This document shows, piece after piece, positions 18,121 to 27,070 of a DNA stretch of 64,000 nucleotides. Made by a program: the position numbers and the translations under genes. Below the pieces are notes generated by a model. That model worked only from the letters and a program-made list of their open reading frames with translations, made no database searches and was not told where the DNA came from. How positions within the stretch are numbered: the first letter of the stretch is position 1; the number at the start of each line of letters is the position of its first letter. The stretch is from the NCBI GenBank assembly GCA_964392305.1, contig CAYMPV010000031.1, forward strand, positions 1 to 64,000, read 5' to 3'. This DNA comes from JACKIC01 sp964392305 (GTDB lineage: Bacteria > Planctomycetota > UBA1135 > UBA2386).

Positions 18121-20289
18121 ATGCCGTTCCGACGTGCGCTGCTCACGCTGGTGCTGACCACGCTGGCTCTGGCCCAGGCGCCGCGCCCAAACATCGTGCT
18201 GATCGTGGTCGACGACCTCGGCTGGCGCGACCTCGGTTGTCAGGGCAGCGACTACTTCCTGACCCCGCACATCGATGCGCTGGCGAGCAGCGGCATGCGC
18301 TTCTCCAACGCCTATGCGAACGCGCCGAACTGTGCGCCCAGCCGGGCGTGTCTGCTGTCGGGTCAGTACACGCCGCGGCACGGCGTCTACACCGTGGGCA
18401 CTTCGGCGCGCGGTCGCAGTGAAGACCGACTGCTGGTGCCGACGCCGAACACCGAGGATCTGCGCGACGACGTGTTCACGCTGGCCGAGGCGCTGCGCGA
18501 CTGCGGCTACGTCACGGCGCACCTCGGCAAGTGGCATCTCGGCGCCGATCCGCGCACGCAGGGCTTCGACCACAACGTCGGCGGCAATCGCGCCGGCACC
18601 CCGCCCGGCGGCCACTTCAGTCCGTATCGCAATGCGCAGCTCAGCGATGGCCCCGAGGGGGAATACCTGACCGATCGGCTCACCGACGAGGCGATCGCGT
18701 TCTTGCGCGCGCGGCCGACCGATGTCCCGTTCTTCCTGCAGCTGTGTCACTACGCGGTGCACACGCCGATCCAGAGCAAGCCCGAGCTGCGCGCGAAGTA
18801 TCGCGACCGGCCGGGCCCCGAGCCGCGCGACGCGAGTTACGCGGCGATGGTCGAGAGCGTCGATCAGGGCGTCGGCAAGTTGCTCGACGCGCTCGACGAA
18901 CTGCAACTGCGCGACGACACCGTGGTGGTGTTGTTCTCCGACAACGGCGGCCACGGGCCGGTGACCTCGATGGCCCCGCTGCGCGGCGCCAAGGGCATGC
19001 TCTACGAAGGTGGCATCCGCGTGCCGCTGCTGGTGTCGTGGCCGGGGCAGGTGCCGGCCGGGCGCAGCAGCGACGTGCCCGTGATCGGCACGGATCTGTA
19101 TCCGACGCTGCTGACGTTGGCGGGGGGCAAACCAGCGGTCGGGCAGGTGCTCGACGGAGTCGATCTGGGCGCGCTGTGGCGCGGCGCCGAGGCGCCAGCG
19201 GCGCTGCGCGACCGGGCGCTGTTCTGGCACTTCCCGGTCTACCTCGAGGCGACTTCGGCGACGCGCGGTGCCGGGCCCTGGCGCACGACTCCGGTGGGCG
19301 CGATGCGGCGCGGCAGGTGGAAGCTGCTCGAGTACTTCGCAGAAGGTCGCCGTGAGCTCTACGACCTCGACGCGGATCTCGCGGAGACCAACGACCTCAG
19401 CGCCGCGCGGCCCGAGATCACCGCGCAGCTCGGCGAAGAGCTCGCACGGTGGCGACAGCAGGTTGGCGCGCCGGTGCCGACGCTGGCCAATCCGGGTTTC
19501 CGCCCGCAGCTGTCGCTGCCGGCGCGGGTGGGTGAGGGTGAGACCGGCGCGCGACTGGTCGAGCGATTGGCTCAGTCGACGCTTGCGGCGCGCGAGGCGC
19601 AGCTGTGGCTGCAGTTCGAAGGCGGCAACGTGCCCGCGTTCCTCGGCCGGCTCGTGCCGGTGACGCGCCGCGTCACGGTCGCCGGCAAGGACCACGAGGC
19701 GACGTTCTGGGTGACGCCCGACTACTTCGGTTTCGGTCAGGACGGTGACTGGTGTCGCATGCCGATGACGCCGCCGCTGGCGCAGGCGATCGCCGAACGC
19801 CTGGACTGCGTGTTGCCGACACGCTGCATGGTCGACGCGATCTGGGGCGCGGCCACGCGTCGGCTCGAGCCCACGCCGTTCTCGCCGCGCGAACACGACA
19901 TCGTCGCGTTGCCGCTGTTCCTCGAGCATCACCTTCGCATCGAGGCGCAGCTCGGTGAGACCCGCCGCGATGCGCTGGTCGCGGGCATCAAGAAGGACGT
20001 GGTGGTGAACCGGCGTCTTGGCGAGGTCGCCGGGCGCGTGGCGATCTACGGCTGGCACAAGCCCGATGGTGCGGCGATCCAACCGCTCTACACGGGGCAT
20101 TCGTTCGCGCACGTCGACTACAGCCACGGTCTGCGACTGTGCGCGCGGCAGATGGTGCTCGATGGTGTGGTCACGACCGTGGCCGCGGTGCTCGCCGATC
20201 CGGAGCTGTGGGTGATGTTGTCCGACGAAGGGGCGATCGTCGGTGGCGCCTACCCGGCGTTGCGCAGCGGCCGAGAACGGCGCCGCTGA
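18121..20289 (+). CDS. Formylglycine-dependent sulfatase with extra C-terminal domain
   Basis: 722 residues with signal peptide (1-19, ending LALAQA). The sulfatase domain (about 23-445) has the metal Asp pair VVDDLGWRD (31-32), the modification motif CAPSR (Cys71 to Arg75, converted to formylglycine), GKWHLG and SDNGGHG. It would remove sulfate esters from polysaccharides in the periplasm, as is common in planctomycetes. Residues about 480-722 are an unrelated extra domain containing HEATFWVTPDYFGFG and GHSFAHVDYSHGLRL, which I do not recognise. No anaerobic sulfatase-maturating enzyme or FGE is in this window. Confidence 0.9.
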   Translation: MPFRRALLTLVLTTLALAQAPRPNIVLIVVDDLGWRDLGCQGSDYFLTPHIDALASSGMRFSNAYANAPNCAPSRACLLSGQYTPRHGVYTVGTSARGRSEDRLLVPTPNTEDLRDDVFTLAEALRDCGYVTAHLGKWHLGADPRTQGFDHNVGGNRAGTPPGGHFSPYRNAQLSDGPEGEYLTDRLTDEAIAFLRARPTDVPFFLQLCHYAVHTPIQSKPELRAKYRDRPGPEPRDASYAAMVESVDQGVGKLLDALDELQLRDDTVVVLFSDNGGHGPVTSMAPLRGAKGMLYEGGIRVPLLVSWPGQVPAGRSSDVPVIGTDLYPTLLTLAGGKPAVGQVLDGVDLGALWRGAEAPAALRDRALFWHFPVYLEATSATRGAGPWRTTPVGAMRRGRWKLLEYFAEGRRELYDLDADLAETNDLSAARPEITAQLGEELARWRQQVGAPVPTLANPGFRPQLSLPARVGEGETGARLVERLAQSTLAAREAQLWLQFEGGNVPAFLGRLVPVTRRVTVAGKDHEATFWVTPDYFGFGQDGDWCRMPMTPPLAQAIAERLDCVLPTRCMVDAIWGAATRRLEPTPFSPREHDIVALPLFLEHHLRIEAQLGETRRDALVAGIKKDVVVNRRLGEVAGRVAIYGWHKPDGAAIQPLYTGHSFAHVDYSHGLRLCARQMVLDGVVTTVAAVLADPELWVMLSDEGAIVGGAYPALRSGRERRR

Positions 20290-20494
20290 GGGAGGGGCGT
20301 GTGGCGGCGTCCATCGGCCGTCGGTTGCGTGCGCGGAGCGAGTCGTCGCGCGTCACGAGCGAGTCGCCGGGCCGATCTGCGTAGCGAGTGTCCGGTTTCG
20401 GGGAGTCCCGTCGCTCACCGTGCAGATCCGTCCGGCAAGTTCCAAGGATCGGTCGCGAAGCATCGCGGTCGGCCGGATGGAGAGGAGAAACCAC

Positions 20495-20860
20495 ATGGTC
20501 GCCACTGGCACGATTTACGAGAAGATCGGGGGCAAGCCGGCCCTCACCGCGGTCGTCGACGAGTTCTATCGCCGGGTGCTCGCCGACCAGACGCTCGCGC
20601 CGCTGTTCGTCGATACCGACATGAAGAAGCAGCGTGCGCACCAGGTCGCGTTCCTGGCCTACGCGTTGGGTGGACCCAACGAGTACAAGGGCGCCGGCAT
20701 GAAGAAGGCGCACGAGGGTCGCGGCATCACCGACGCCCATTTCGGCGCCGTCGCCGGGCATCTGCGGGCGACGCTGCAGTGGGCCAAGGTCGGCGCGACC
20801 GAGGCCGCGCAGATCATGGGCGCCGCGGCGTCGCTGCAGGGCGACATCGTCGGCGGCTGA
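20495..20860 (+). CDS. Truncated haemoglobin, group I type
   Basis: 121 residues, the standard length of a 2-on-2 globin. Visible landmarks are the N-terminal YEKIGGKPAL, Tyr25 at the B10 position, a distal Gln50 (E7), the GPNEYKGAGMKKAHEG block with proximal His73 (F8), and a Gly-rich loop before it. It likely binds O2 or NO in the cytoplasm. I chose the ATG at 20495 because an AGAGGAG lies 8-14 bases upstream; a longer open frame is not supported by homology. It follows the sulfatase gene on the plus strand but is separated by about 200 bases. Confidence 0.92.
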   Translation: MVATGTIYEKIGGKPALTAVVDEFYRRVLADQTLAPLFVDTDMKKQRAHQVAFLAYALGGPNEYKGAGMKKAHEGRGITDAHFGAVAGHLRATLQWAKVGATEAAQIMGAAASLQGDIVGG

Positions 20861-20886
20861 GTCAGCGCCTCGGGTCGTGCGTCCTC

Positions 20887-22134
20887 TCAGCGCCAGCGGT
20901 CGACGGTGTCGATCAGTTCGCGCAAGGTCGGCTCGTGATAGTCGCCGGACTGCAGGTGCTGTTGCAGGAAGCGGTAACCCGGCCGCTGCAGTTCGAACAC
21001 CGCGAGGCTGAACGCGGCCTGCACGCGCAGGTCCATCGGCGTCGCGGTGTCGTTCAACAGCTTCTGCAGTGCCCCGATCGCGTCCTTGTCGCCGATCGGT
21101 CCCAATGCACCGGCGGCCGCACAACGCACCTCGAAGTCGGGGTGTTGCAGCCGCGCCCGCACCAGCGGCGCGAACTGCACCGCGCGCAACCGGCCCAGCG
21201 TGCGCACCGCCTCGGCACGCGTCAGCGGGTCACCGAGCAGTGAGCACACCGCGTCGGCGAGCGGCGCGCCGACGACGCCGAGCTGGCGCACGACCTCGAG
21301 GCCGTGGCAGCGCAGGTAGGGTTCTTCGGCCAGCAGGCACGGCCGCAGCAACTCCAGGCCGAGCGTGCCGGCGCGCGACAGCACGAAGCGGGAGTCGTCG
21401 ACGGGACGCAGCTGGAAGCCGTTCAACGCCGTGAGGTGGCGCGCGAAGCGCACCGTGAGCAACTCGGGTTCGGCCTTGGGCGCGGGCAGGCTGCGCACGG
21501 CTCCGGTCGTGGCCCATTCGTCGGCGAGTTCGTTGACGGCGGCACTCAGCTGCTCCCAGCTCGGCGACTCCCCGGGGGCCTTGCCGGCGAGGCGCAGGAT
21601 CTCGATCGCGTAGAGCCCCGCGTTCTGCGCGAGGTCGGGGCGCGAGAACGAAGCGACGAGCTCGGCGAGGCCAGCGCCGTTGCCCAGCCGCGCCAGCGTG
21701 CGCAACACGGCGAGGCGCGGCTGCGGGTCGAGTTCGTACTTGAGCCGCATCAGCAGCGGCGGCAGCGACGCCTGCAGGTGCAGTTCGCCGAGCACGTCGA
21801 GGGCGCCGGTGCGCACGGCGGGGTCGGCGTGGGTGAGCGCTTCCTCGACACCCCACCGCGCGGTGGCTTCTTCACGCAGCGCCGCCGCCGAGCGGGCGGC
21901 GAGGCGGCGGTCGGAGTTGTCGCCGCCGAACGCCAACTCCGCCATCTCCACGAGTTGGTGCAGGTGGGTCCGGTCAGGCGGCTGCGGACCGCCGGCGGCG
22001 AGTCGTTCGAGTTCGGCCTGATGCGGTTGCAGCGTCGGCGCCGGCGGATCCTGGAACACGGGCGCAGCGGGTGCCTTCGCCGGTGTCTTGCTGCACGCGA
22101 CGAGCAGCAACAGGCTGAGCAGGGTCGTCCTCAC
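20887..22134 (-). CDS. HEAT-repeat lipoprotein
   Basis: 415 residues. The start is GTG at 22134 in a GTGA overlap with the cytochrome stop, followed by a short signal peptide and lipobox LLVAC (Cys14). The rest is a succession of HEAT-like helical pairs (for example DPAVRTGALDVLGELH, PQPRLAVLRTLARLGNGAGLAELV, DFEVRCAAAGALGPIGDKDAIGAL). It is the last gene of the iron-type ABC/pentahaem cytochrome operon. A scaffold or adapter for the cytochrome at the membrane is a reasonable guess, but there is no direct evidence. Confidence 0.85.
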   Translation of the reverse strand: MRTTLLSLLLLVACSKTPAKAPAAPVFQDPPAPTLQPHQAELERLAAGGPQPPDRTHLHQLVEMAELAFGGDNSDRRLAARSAAALREEATARWGVEEALTHADPAVRTGALDVLGELHLQASLPPLLMRLKYELDPQPRLAVLRTLARLGNGAGLAELVASFSRPDLAQNAGLYAIEILRLAGKAPGESPSWEQLSAAVNELADEWATTGAVRSLPAPKAEPELLTVRFARHLTALNGFQLRPVDDSRFVLSRAGTLGLELLRPCLLAEEPYLRCHGLEVVRQLGVVGAPLADAVCSLLGDPLTRAEAVRTLGRLRAVQFAPLVRARLQHPDFEVRCAAAGALGPIGDKDAIGALQKLLNDTATPMDLRVQAAFSLAVFELQRPGYRFLQQHLQSGDYHEPTLRELIDTVDRWR

Positions 22135-23150
22135 TGCAGTTCCACCTTCTGCTCGTCGAGCAACGTGCTCTTGGGGTCGTTGTCGTCCACGAACGGCGTC
22201 AGTCGGTACCACATGCGCACCTCGGCGGCGACGGCGCCCTCGGGAGCCGGCATGCGCACTTCCTTGGTCTGGCCCGCGGGCAACTGCGTGTCCTCACCGG
22301 GTTCGTCGCGGTACGGCTGGCGGAAGCGCCAGGCGCGCTGCCATTCACCCGCCGCGCCGTCCTTGTCGACGAAACGCACCATCAGGTCGACGGCGCGGTG
22401 CCGTTCTTCGGTCGGGAAGTTGTGCCCGGCGCCGACGTTGGTCATCGACACCAGCACATCGCGGCCCTCGACACGCACACCGAGCTTGCCGGCCTTCTTG
22501 AGCATGGCTGTATCGTGCGCACCGGGATAACGATGGGCGCGGCCCTTGCGCGTCTTGCCGCCCGCGAGCGTGCGTTCGACCTCGGGCATGTGGCAGTCGT
22601 TGCAGGTGGTGCCGGCGGTCGCGAACGAGCTCGCACGCCACTGGTCGGTGGTCTGGTGCTGGTTGTGGCAGCTCTCGCACAGGCCGACCGAGATCATCTC
22701 GCGGCTCGCGCGCGGCTGGCACGGCGCCGACGGTGCGTCGTTGCGGCCGAGGATCGAACCGTCCTTGCCCTGGTGGCAGGTGAGGCAGCTGACGCCTTCG
22801 TCGGGCAACGTCTGCCGCGGCAGCACCCGCTGGCCGTAGCCGGTTTCGCTGACCGGGCGCGGCAGGTGGCACGCCTGGCACTCCTTGTTGCGGAAGTCGT
22901 CGGCGAGAGCCCGCACCTCGGGGTTGAGGTAGGAGATCTGGTGGTGGGAGCCGTGCCATTCGTCCCAGACGTCCTGATGGCAGTCGCGACACTCGGCCGA
23001 GGACGTGAACACGCGCGCGCTGGCCGCCGCGATCGTGCCGCCGCCGGTGCCTTCGCCGGCGGCGTCATCGTCGGTCGAGATCCAGGTGAACAGGCCGATC
23101 ACGGCGGCGAACAGCAGCGCGGCGAGCAGCAGTCGGGTTCCGGTGGACAT
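22131..23150 (-). CDS. Pentahaem cytochrome c, membrane-anchored
   Basis: 339 residues. An N-terminal hydrophobic helix (7-24) serves as signal anchor. Five CxxCH haem-binding motifs are at 54-58, 91-95, 122-126, 158-162 and 183-187, with additional His residues nearby (HGSHH at 66-70) as distal ligands, as in the cytochrome c554/NapC-NrfH-related multihaem families. Residues 215-339 are a haem-free beta-rich domain. Three bases separate it from the ABC ATPase gene upstream and its stop overlaps the HEAT lipoprotein start. Electron transfer to or from iron or another acceptor outside the cell is inferred from context. Confidence 0.9.
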   Translation of the reverse strand: MSTGTRLLLAALLFAAVIGLFTWISTDDDAAGEGTGGGTIAAASARVFTSSAECRDCHQDVWDEWHGSHHQISYLNPEVRALADDFRNKECQACHLPRPVSETGYGQRVLPRQTLPDEGVSCLTCHQGKDGSILGRNDAPSAPCQPRASREMISVGLCESCHNQHQTTDQWRASSFATAGTTCNDCHMPEVERTLAGGKTRKGRAHRYPGAHDTAMLKKAGKLGVRVEGRDVLVSMTNVGAGHNFPTEERHRAVDLMVRFVDKDGAAGEWQRAWRFRQPYRDEPGEDTQLPAGQTKEVRMPAPEGAVAAEVRMWYRLTPFVDDNDPKSTLLDEQKVELQ

Positions 23151-23153
23151 GGT

Positions 23154-24173
23154 TCAGAGGGTTTCGGGCAACAGGCGGGGCGCGCCGCGCAAGTGCAGGC
23201 GAACGTCGGCGCCGGGGCGCACGGTGGAGTCGGCGACGACCGCAACGGTCATGTTCCCGATCTGTACGGTGGCGATGTTGCCGCCCGCGGCGGGCACGAC
23301 GTGTAGGACGCGGCCGAGGGCGGGGCCAGTGTCGCTGATCACCGCGTCGGCTGGCAAGACTGCGAGCAACACGGGCGCGTCACCGGCGTGAGCGAAGCGG
23401 CCGAACGGCGTCTGCAGGCTGCCGTCGCCGGTGGGTGAGCACGGCAGGCAGGTCGCCCCGGCGAGGAATGCGGCCGCGAACGCGGTGCGCGGGTTCTGCA
23501 CCAGATCGCTCGATGCGCCTTCTTCGACGAGTTGGCCGTCGCGCAGCACGACGACGTGGTCGGCGATCGCCAGGGCCTCGTGGCGGTCGTGGGTCACCAA
23601 CACCAGGGTCAGGCCTCGCTCTTCGGCCAGCGAGCGGATCAGCATCGCCAGCTCGGCGCGCAGGTGCACGTCGACCGAGTGCAGCGGCTCGTCGAGCAGC
23701 AGCAGGCGAGGCGAACCCACGAGCGCGCGCGCCAGGGCCAGACGCTGCCGTTCGCCGCCGGACAACTCGCCGGGCTTGCGACGTTCCTTGCCCTGCAGGC
23801 CGACGCGCGCCAGCGCCGCGATCGCGGCGTCGCGGGTCAACTGCGGATCCGCGAAGCGCAGGTGCCCGACGGCGTCGAGGTGCGGCCACAGCGCGCCGTC
23901 CTGGAAGACGAAGCCGATGCCACGCGCCTGCGGCGGCAGCAGCAGTTTGCCGCCATCGGTGGCGACCTGCGCGTCGAGCGTCACCGTGCCGGCGGTCGCG
24001 CTCATCAGCCCCGCGAGCAGCCGCAGCAGGGTGGTCTTGCCGCAGCCGGACGGACCGACCAGCGCGGTGCGGGTGCCGCTCGGCAACGACAGCGACAGCG
24101 GCCCGAGGTGGAAGCCGGAGTCGCCGCGCGCCGGGCGCCGCAGTTCGAGGTCGGTGAAGCGGATCGAGGTCAT
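23154..24173 (-). CDS. Fe(III)-type ABC transporter ATPase
   Basis: 339 residues. Walker A GPSGCGKTT (40-48), Q-loop FVFQDGALWPHL, signature LSGGERQRLALARAL, Walker B LLLLDEPLHSVD and switch His (VTHDRHEA) are all canonical. The C-terminal 110 residues form a TOBE-like regulatory domain, as in FbpC/PotA-type ATPases. It starts one base after the permease stop and so belongs to the same transcript. Together with the preceding permease and binding protein it would import a small ligand, most likely ferric iron or another metal or anion of this transporter class. Confidence 0.93.
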   Translation of the reverse strand: MTSIRFTDLELRRPARGDSGFHLGPLSLSLPSGTRTALVGPSGCGKTTLLRLLAGLMSATAGTVTLDAQVATDGGKLLLPPQARGIGFVFQDGALWPHLDAVGHLRFADPQLTRDAAIAALARVGLQGKERRKPGELSGGERQRLALARALVGSPRLLLLDEPLHSVDVHLRAELAMLIRSLAEERGLTLVLVTHDRHEALAIADHVVVLRDGQLVEEGASSDLVQNPRTAFAAAFLAGATCLPCSPTGDGSLQTPFGRFAHAGDAPVLLAVLPADAVISDTGPALGRVLHVVPAAGGNIATVQIGNMTVAVVADSTVRPGADVRLHLRGAPRLLPETL

Positions 24174-24174
24174 G

Positions 24175-25800
24175 TCAGGAGAGGGAGTCCAGGCGTTTGC
24201 CGCGCACCAGGGTGCCGAGCACCGGCGGCAGCACGGCGACCAGGAGCAGCAGCAGGGCCAGCGCGCCGCCGACGTCTTCGCCGCCGAAGTGCACGACGTT
24301 GGACAGGCGCCGCACGACGGTGTCGTTGCCGCTCGGCAAGACCACGGCAGTGTCGAGTTCGCGCAGTCCCAACACGAACAACAGGCACGCCAGCGACGCC
24401 AGCGCCGGCAGCAGGGGCGGCAGATGGATGCGCAGGCCGCGAGCCAGCGGACCGCGGCCGGTGAACAGCGCCGCTTCCTCCTGGCTCTTGGGGATGCGGC
24501 GCACGGCCGAACTGAGCAGCAGCACACCGAACGGCAGCAGCCGCGCCGCGTAGGCCGTGACCAGGATCGCGTGGCTGTCGTAGAAGTCGAAGGTGTGGTC
24601 GTAGAGGGCCGCGACGTGCGGGCCGTTGAACGCGTGCACGAAGCCGATCGCCAGCAGCACCGCGGGCGTCGCCAGTGGGATCACCGCCAGGTGGTCGACC
24701 CAGCCCAGGCGCCGCGCCGCGAGCCGCGCCAGCGGCACGGCGACGGCCAGCAGCAGCACCGTCACCAGCACCGCGTTGAGGATCGTGAACCACAGGTCGC
24801 CGCTGGCCTGTTCGATCGCGTGCTGGAAGCTGCGCCGCATGATCGCCAGTGAGATCGGTTCGTTCTTCTGCGTCGAACCGGCGGCCCACAGGCCCATGAC
24901 CAGGACCGGCACGGCGGCGCCGACCGCCAGGTAGGTCGTCGGCAGCAGCAGCGCCGGCCAGCGCCAGCGCCCGAGCGGCCGCACCGGCAGCGGTGTCGAG
25001 GTGCCGTCGCTGGCGCGGGCGCGGATGCGCAGCACGATCGCCAGCGCGATCGCCGCGAGCAGCAGCAGCGGCAGCGCCGCGACCACGGGACTGGCGAGCT
25101 GCTCTTCGGTCGCCCCGGTGGCGCGGCGCGACCAACGGCGGAACACGCCTTCGGCATAGGTGTGCCAGGTCTTGCCCTTGACGGTCAGGAACTCGGGCAC
25201 GCCGTGTTCGGAGATCGCAAACAGGAACGCCAGGAACGCGCCGGCCAGCAGTTCGGGCAACACGCTGCGCAGCAGCAGGCGTTCGGCCCCGGCGCGGCCG
25301 CGGCACAGCAGCGCGGCTTCGTAGGTGCGGCCGTCGATCGAGCGCAGGCCGCGCGCCGTGAGCACCGCGACGAACGGCGCGTAACAACAGCCGAGCAACA
25401 GCACGCAGGCCCAGAAGCCGCTCACCGTGGTGAAGTCGGCGAACCCCATGGCCACCAGGATCGGCGGCACCGCCAGAGGCGCGATGCCGAGCGGCGCGAG
25501 CCAGCGCGCGCCGGGCAGGTCGGTGCGGTGCGTGAGCCACGCATGGCCGCCGCCGAGCAGCACGGCGATGCCCGCGGCGCAAAGGCCCAGTTCGACCGAG
25601 TTGAGCAGCTCGGTGCGGTCCTGTTCGCTGGCCAGGATCGTGGCGTAACGCGCCAGCGAGAACGAGCCGTCGATCCACAGCGTCGGCAGCACCATCGCCA
25701 GCAGCGGCGCGGCGACGAACAGCACCGTGAACAGCAGCGCCATGCCCAGCGGCAGGCCCGCGAGCACACGTTCGGTCGGACTGCCGGGGGACGAGGACAT
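24175..25800 (-). CDS. Fe(III)-type ABC transporter permease, fused double unit
   Basis: 541 residues with roughly twelve hydrophobic segments and two copies of the ATPase-contact (EAA) loop: YEAALLCRGRAGAERLLLRSVLPELLAG in the first half and EEAALFTGRGPLARGLRIHLPPLLPALA in the second. Two binding-protein-dependent permease units in one chain is the arrangement of FbpB/AfuB/ThiP-type importers. It lies between the binding-protein gene (33 bases upstream) and the ATPase gene (1 base downstream). Confidence 0.93.
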   Translation of the reverse strand: MSSSPGSPTERVLAGLPLGMALLFTVLFVAAPLLAMVLPTLWIDGSFSLARYATILASEQDRTELLNSVELGLCAAGIAVLLGGGHAWLTHRTDLPGARWLAPLGIAPLAVPPILVAMGFADFTTVSGFWACVLLLGCCYAPFVAVLTARGLRSIDGRTYEAALLCRGRAGAERLLLRSVLPELLAGAFLAFLFAISEHGVPEFLTVKGKTWHTYAEGVFRRWSRRATGATEEQLASPVVAALPLLLLAAIALAIVLRIRARASDGTSTPLPVRPLGRWRWPALLLPTTYLAVGAAVPVLVMGLWAAGSTQKNEPISLAIMRRSFQHAIEQASGDLWFTILNAVLVTVLLLAVAVPLARLAARRLGWVDHLAVIPLATPAVLLAIGFVHAFNGPHVAALYDHTFDFYDSHAILVTAYAARLLPFGVLLLSSAVRRIPKSQEEAALFTGRGPLARGLRIHLPPLLPALASLACLLFVLGLRELDTAVVLPSGNDTVVRRLSNVVHFGGEDVGGALALLLLLVAVLPPVLGTLVRGKRLDSLS

Positions 25801-25833
25801 GCGTTGACGGTCGGCGGGCCAGGCGGCGCGGGG

Positions 25834-26844
25834 TCAGAAGCGTGTGGCGAACGCCGCGCTCATCTTGTCGAGGTTGGCGGCGGTGCCGACGATGTCCCAG
25901 GCCATCGCGCGGAACTTGCCGACGCCGAGGATCGAGGCATGCGCGGGCCCCTTGACCGACTCACGCAACGGAATCTGCGCCGACTTCGCCGCGGCCAGCA
26001 GCGCCTCGGTGCTCTCGGCCAGCAGGAAGTCGATCAGGCGCCTGGCTGCTTCGGGATTCGGGCCGTTCTTGACCATCGCCACCGAGTTGGGGATCAGCAT
26101 CGTGCCGAGGCCGCCTTCCTCCTGGTCGGGAAACACGACGCCGACGCGGTGCCCCTTGGTGGCCGCGACGTGGTAGTCGTCGGTGTCGGTGAACGCCCAG
26201 GCCAGCTTGCCCTCGGCCACCTGCCGCATCGTCGCGCCGTTGCTCTGCAGCAGCGCCACCTCGTTGGCGAACAGGCCGTCCACGAACTTGCCGAAGCGTT
26301 CTTCACCGAGCAAGAGGCTCAGCGCCGTGAAGTGGGTCAGGGTGGTCCCGGTCAGGGGTCGGGCCACGCCGCAGCGTCCCTTCCACTTGGGGTCGACCAG
26401 GTCCATGGTGCCCTTGGGCCAGTCGCGTTCGTCGGGCAGCAGGTCCATGTTGACGATCAGGACGCGCGCGCGCGCGGCGAAGCCGGTCCACAGCCCCTGC
26501 GGGTCCTTCCACTGGGTCGGGATCGCGGCGGCGCTCGGCGACGCGTAGGGCTGCAGCAGGCCGTTCTGGCCCAGGCGCACGGTGTGACCGAGCTCGTTGT
26601 TCCAGAACACGTCGCAGCGTGGCCGCGCGGCTTCTTCGACGATCGCACTGACCAGGCCGACGGTCTTGCTGGCCTCGGTGTCGAAGCGCGTCTTCACCGA
26701 GAGCCCGGTCTGCTGTTCGAAGCGGCGCACGATCGCTTCGCTGTGTTCCTGATCGAGCGCCACGTAGAGGCTCACCTGGGGGCTTCCTCCGCACGCGGTC
26801 AACAGCAACAGGGAGGAGAGCCAACAGATGGTGGATGGGCGCAT
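25834..26844 (-). CDS. Extracellular solute-binding lipoprotein, Fe(III)/FutA-like
   Basis: 336 residues. Signal peptide with lipobox LLTAC (Cys18), then a periplasmic-binding-protein fold: VSLYVALDQEHSEAIVRRFEQQTGLSVKTRFDTEASKT, CDVFWNNELGHT, WTGFAARARVLIVN, AWAFTDTDDYHVA, and IPNSVAMVKNGPNPEAARRLIDFLLAES. These match the family-1 iron-binding group (FbpA/FutA/AfuA). A thiamine or other small anion ligand cannot be excluded. I chose the ATG at 26844 because the signal peptide begins there. It is the first gene of a five-gene operon that also includes a multihaem cytochrome. Confidence 0.9.
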   Translation of the reverse strand: MRPSTICWLSSLLLLTACGGSPQVSLYVALDQEHSEAIVRRFEQQTGLSVKTRFDTEASKTVGLVSAIVEEAARPRCDVFWNNELGHTVRLGQNGLLQPYASPSAAAIPTQWKDPQGLWTGFAARARVLIVNMDLLPDERDWPKGTMDLVDPKWKGRCGVARPLTGTTLTHFTALSLLLGEERFGKFVDGLFANEVALLQSNGATMRQVAEGKLAWAFTDTDDYHVAATKGHRVGVVFPDQEEGGLGTMLIPNSVAMVKNGPNPEAARRLIDFLLAESTEALLAAAKSAQIPLRESVKGPAHASILGVGKFRAMAWDIVGTAANLDKMSAAFATRF

Positions 26845-27070
26845 TGCGTAGGTGGGGCGGGGAGAGGGTCCGCCGCGTTTGCAACAGGTGTACCCGCAAC
26901 GTCCCGGACGCCGGCGCAGGAACTGCCCGCTCGCGTCGAGGCCGGTGGTGTCACCTGGATGCGACGGTGTTTCGATCGCCCTACGCCACGGAACGCGGCG
27001 ACGGCACATTTTTGCGCCTCGCCGCGGCCGCGACGAGGCCAGAATGACGCCACCGTTGCCGGAACCATCC

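Noticed and set aside
20290..20494. Repeated GAGCGAGTCG motifs between sulfatase and globin genes
   Set aside because: Only two imperfect copies and no symmetry; too weak to call a regulatory site.
26845..27070. Fur box upstream of the iron-type ABC operon
   Set aside because: I searched by eye for a GATAATGATTATC-like palindrome and found none; regulation of this operon stays open.
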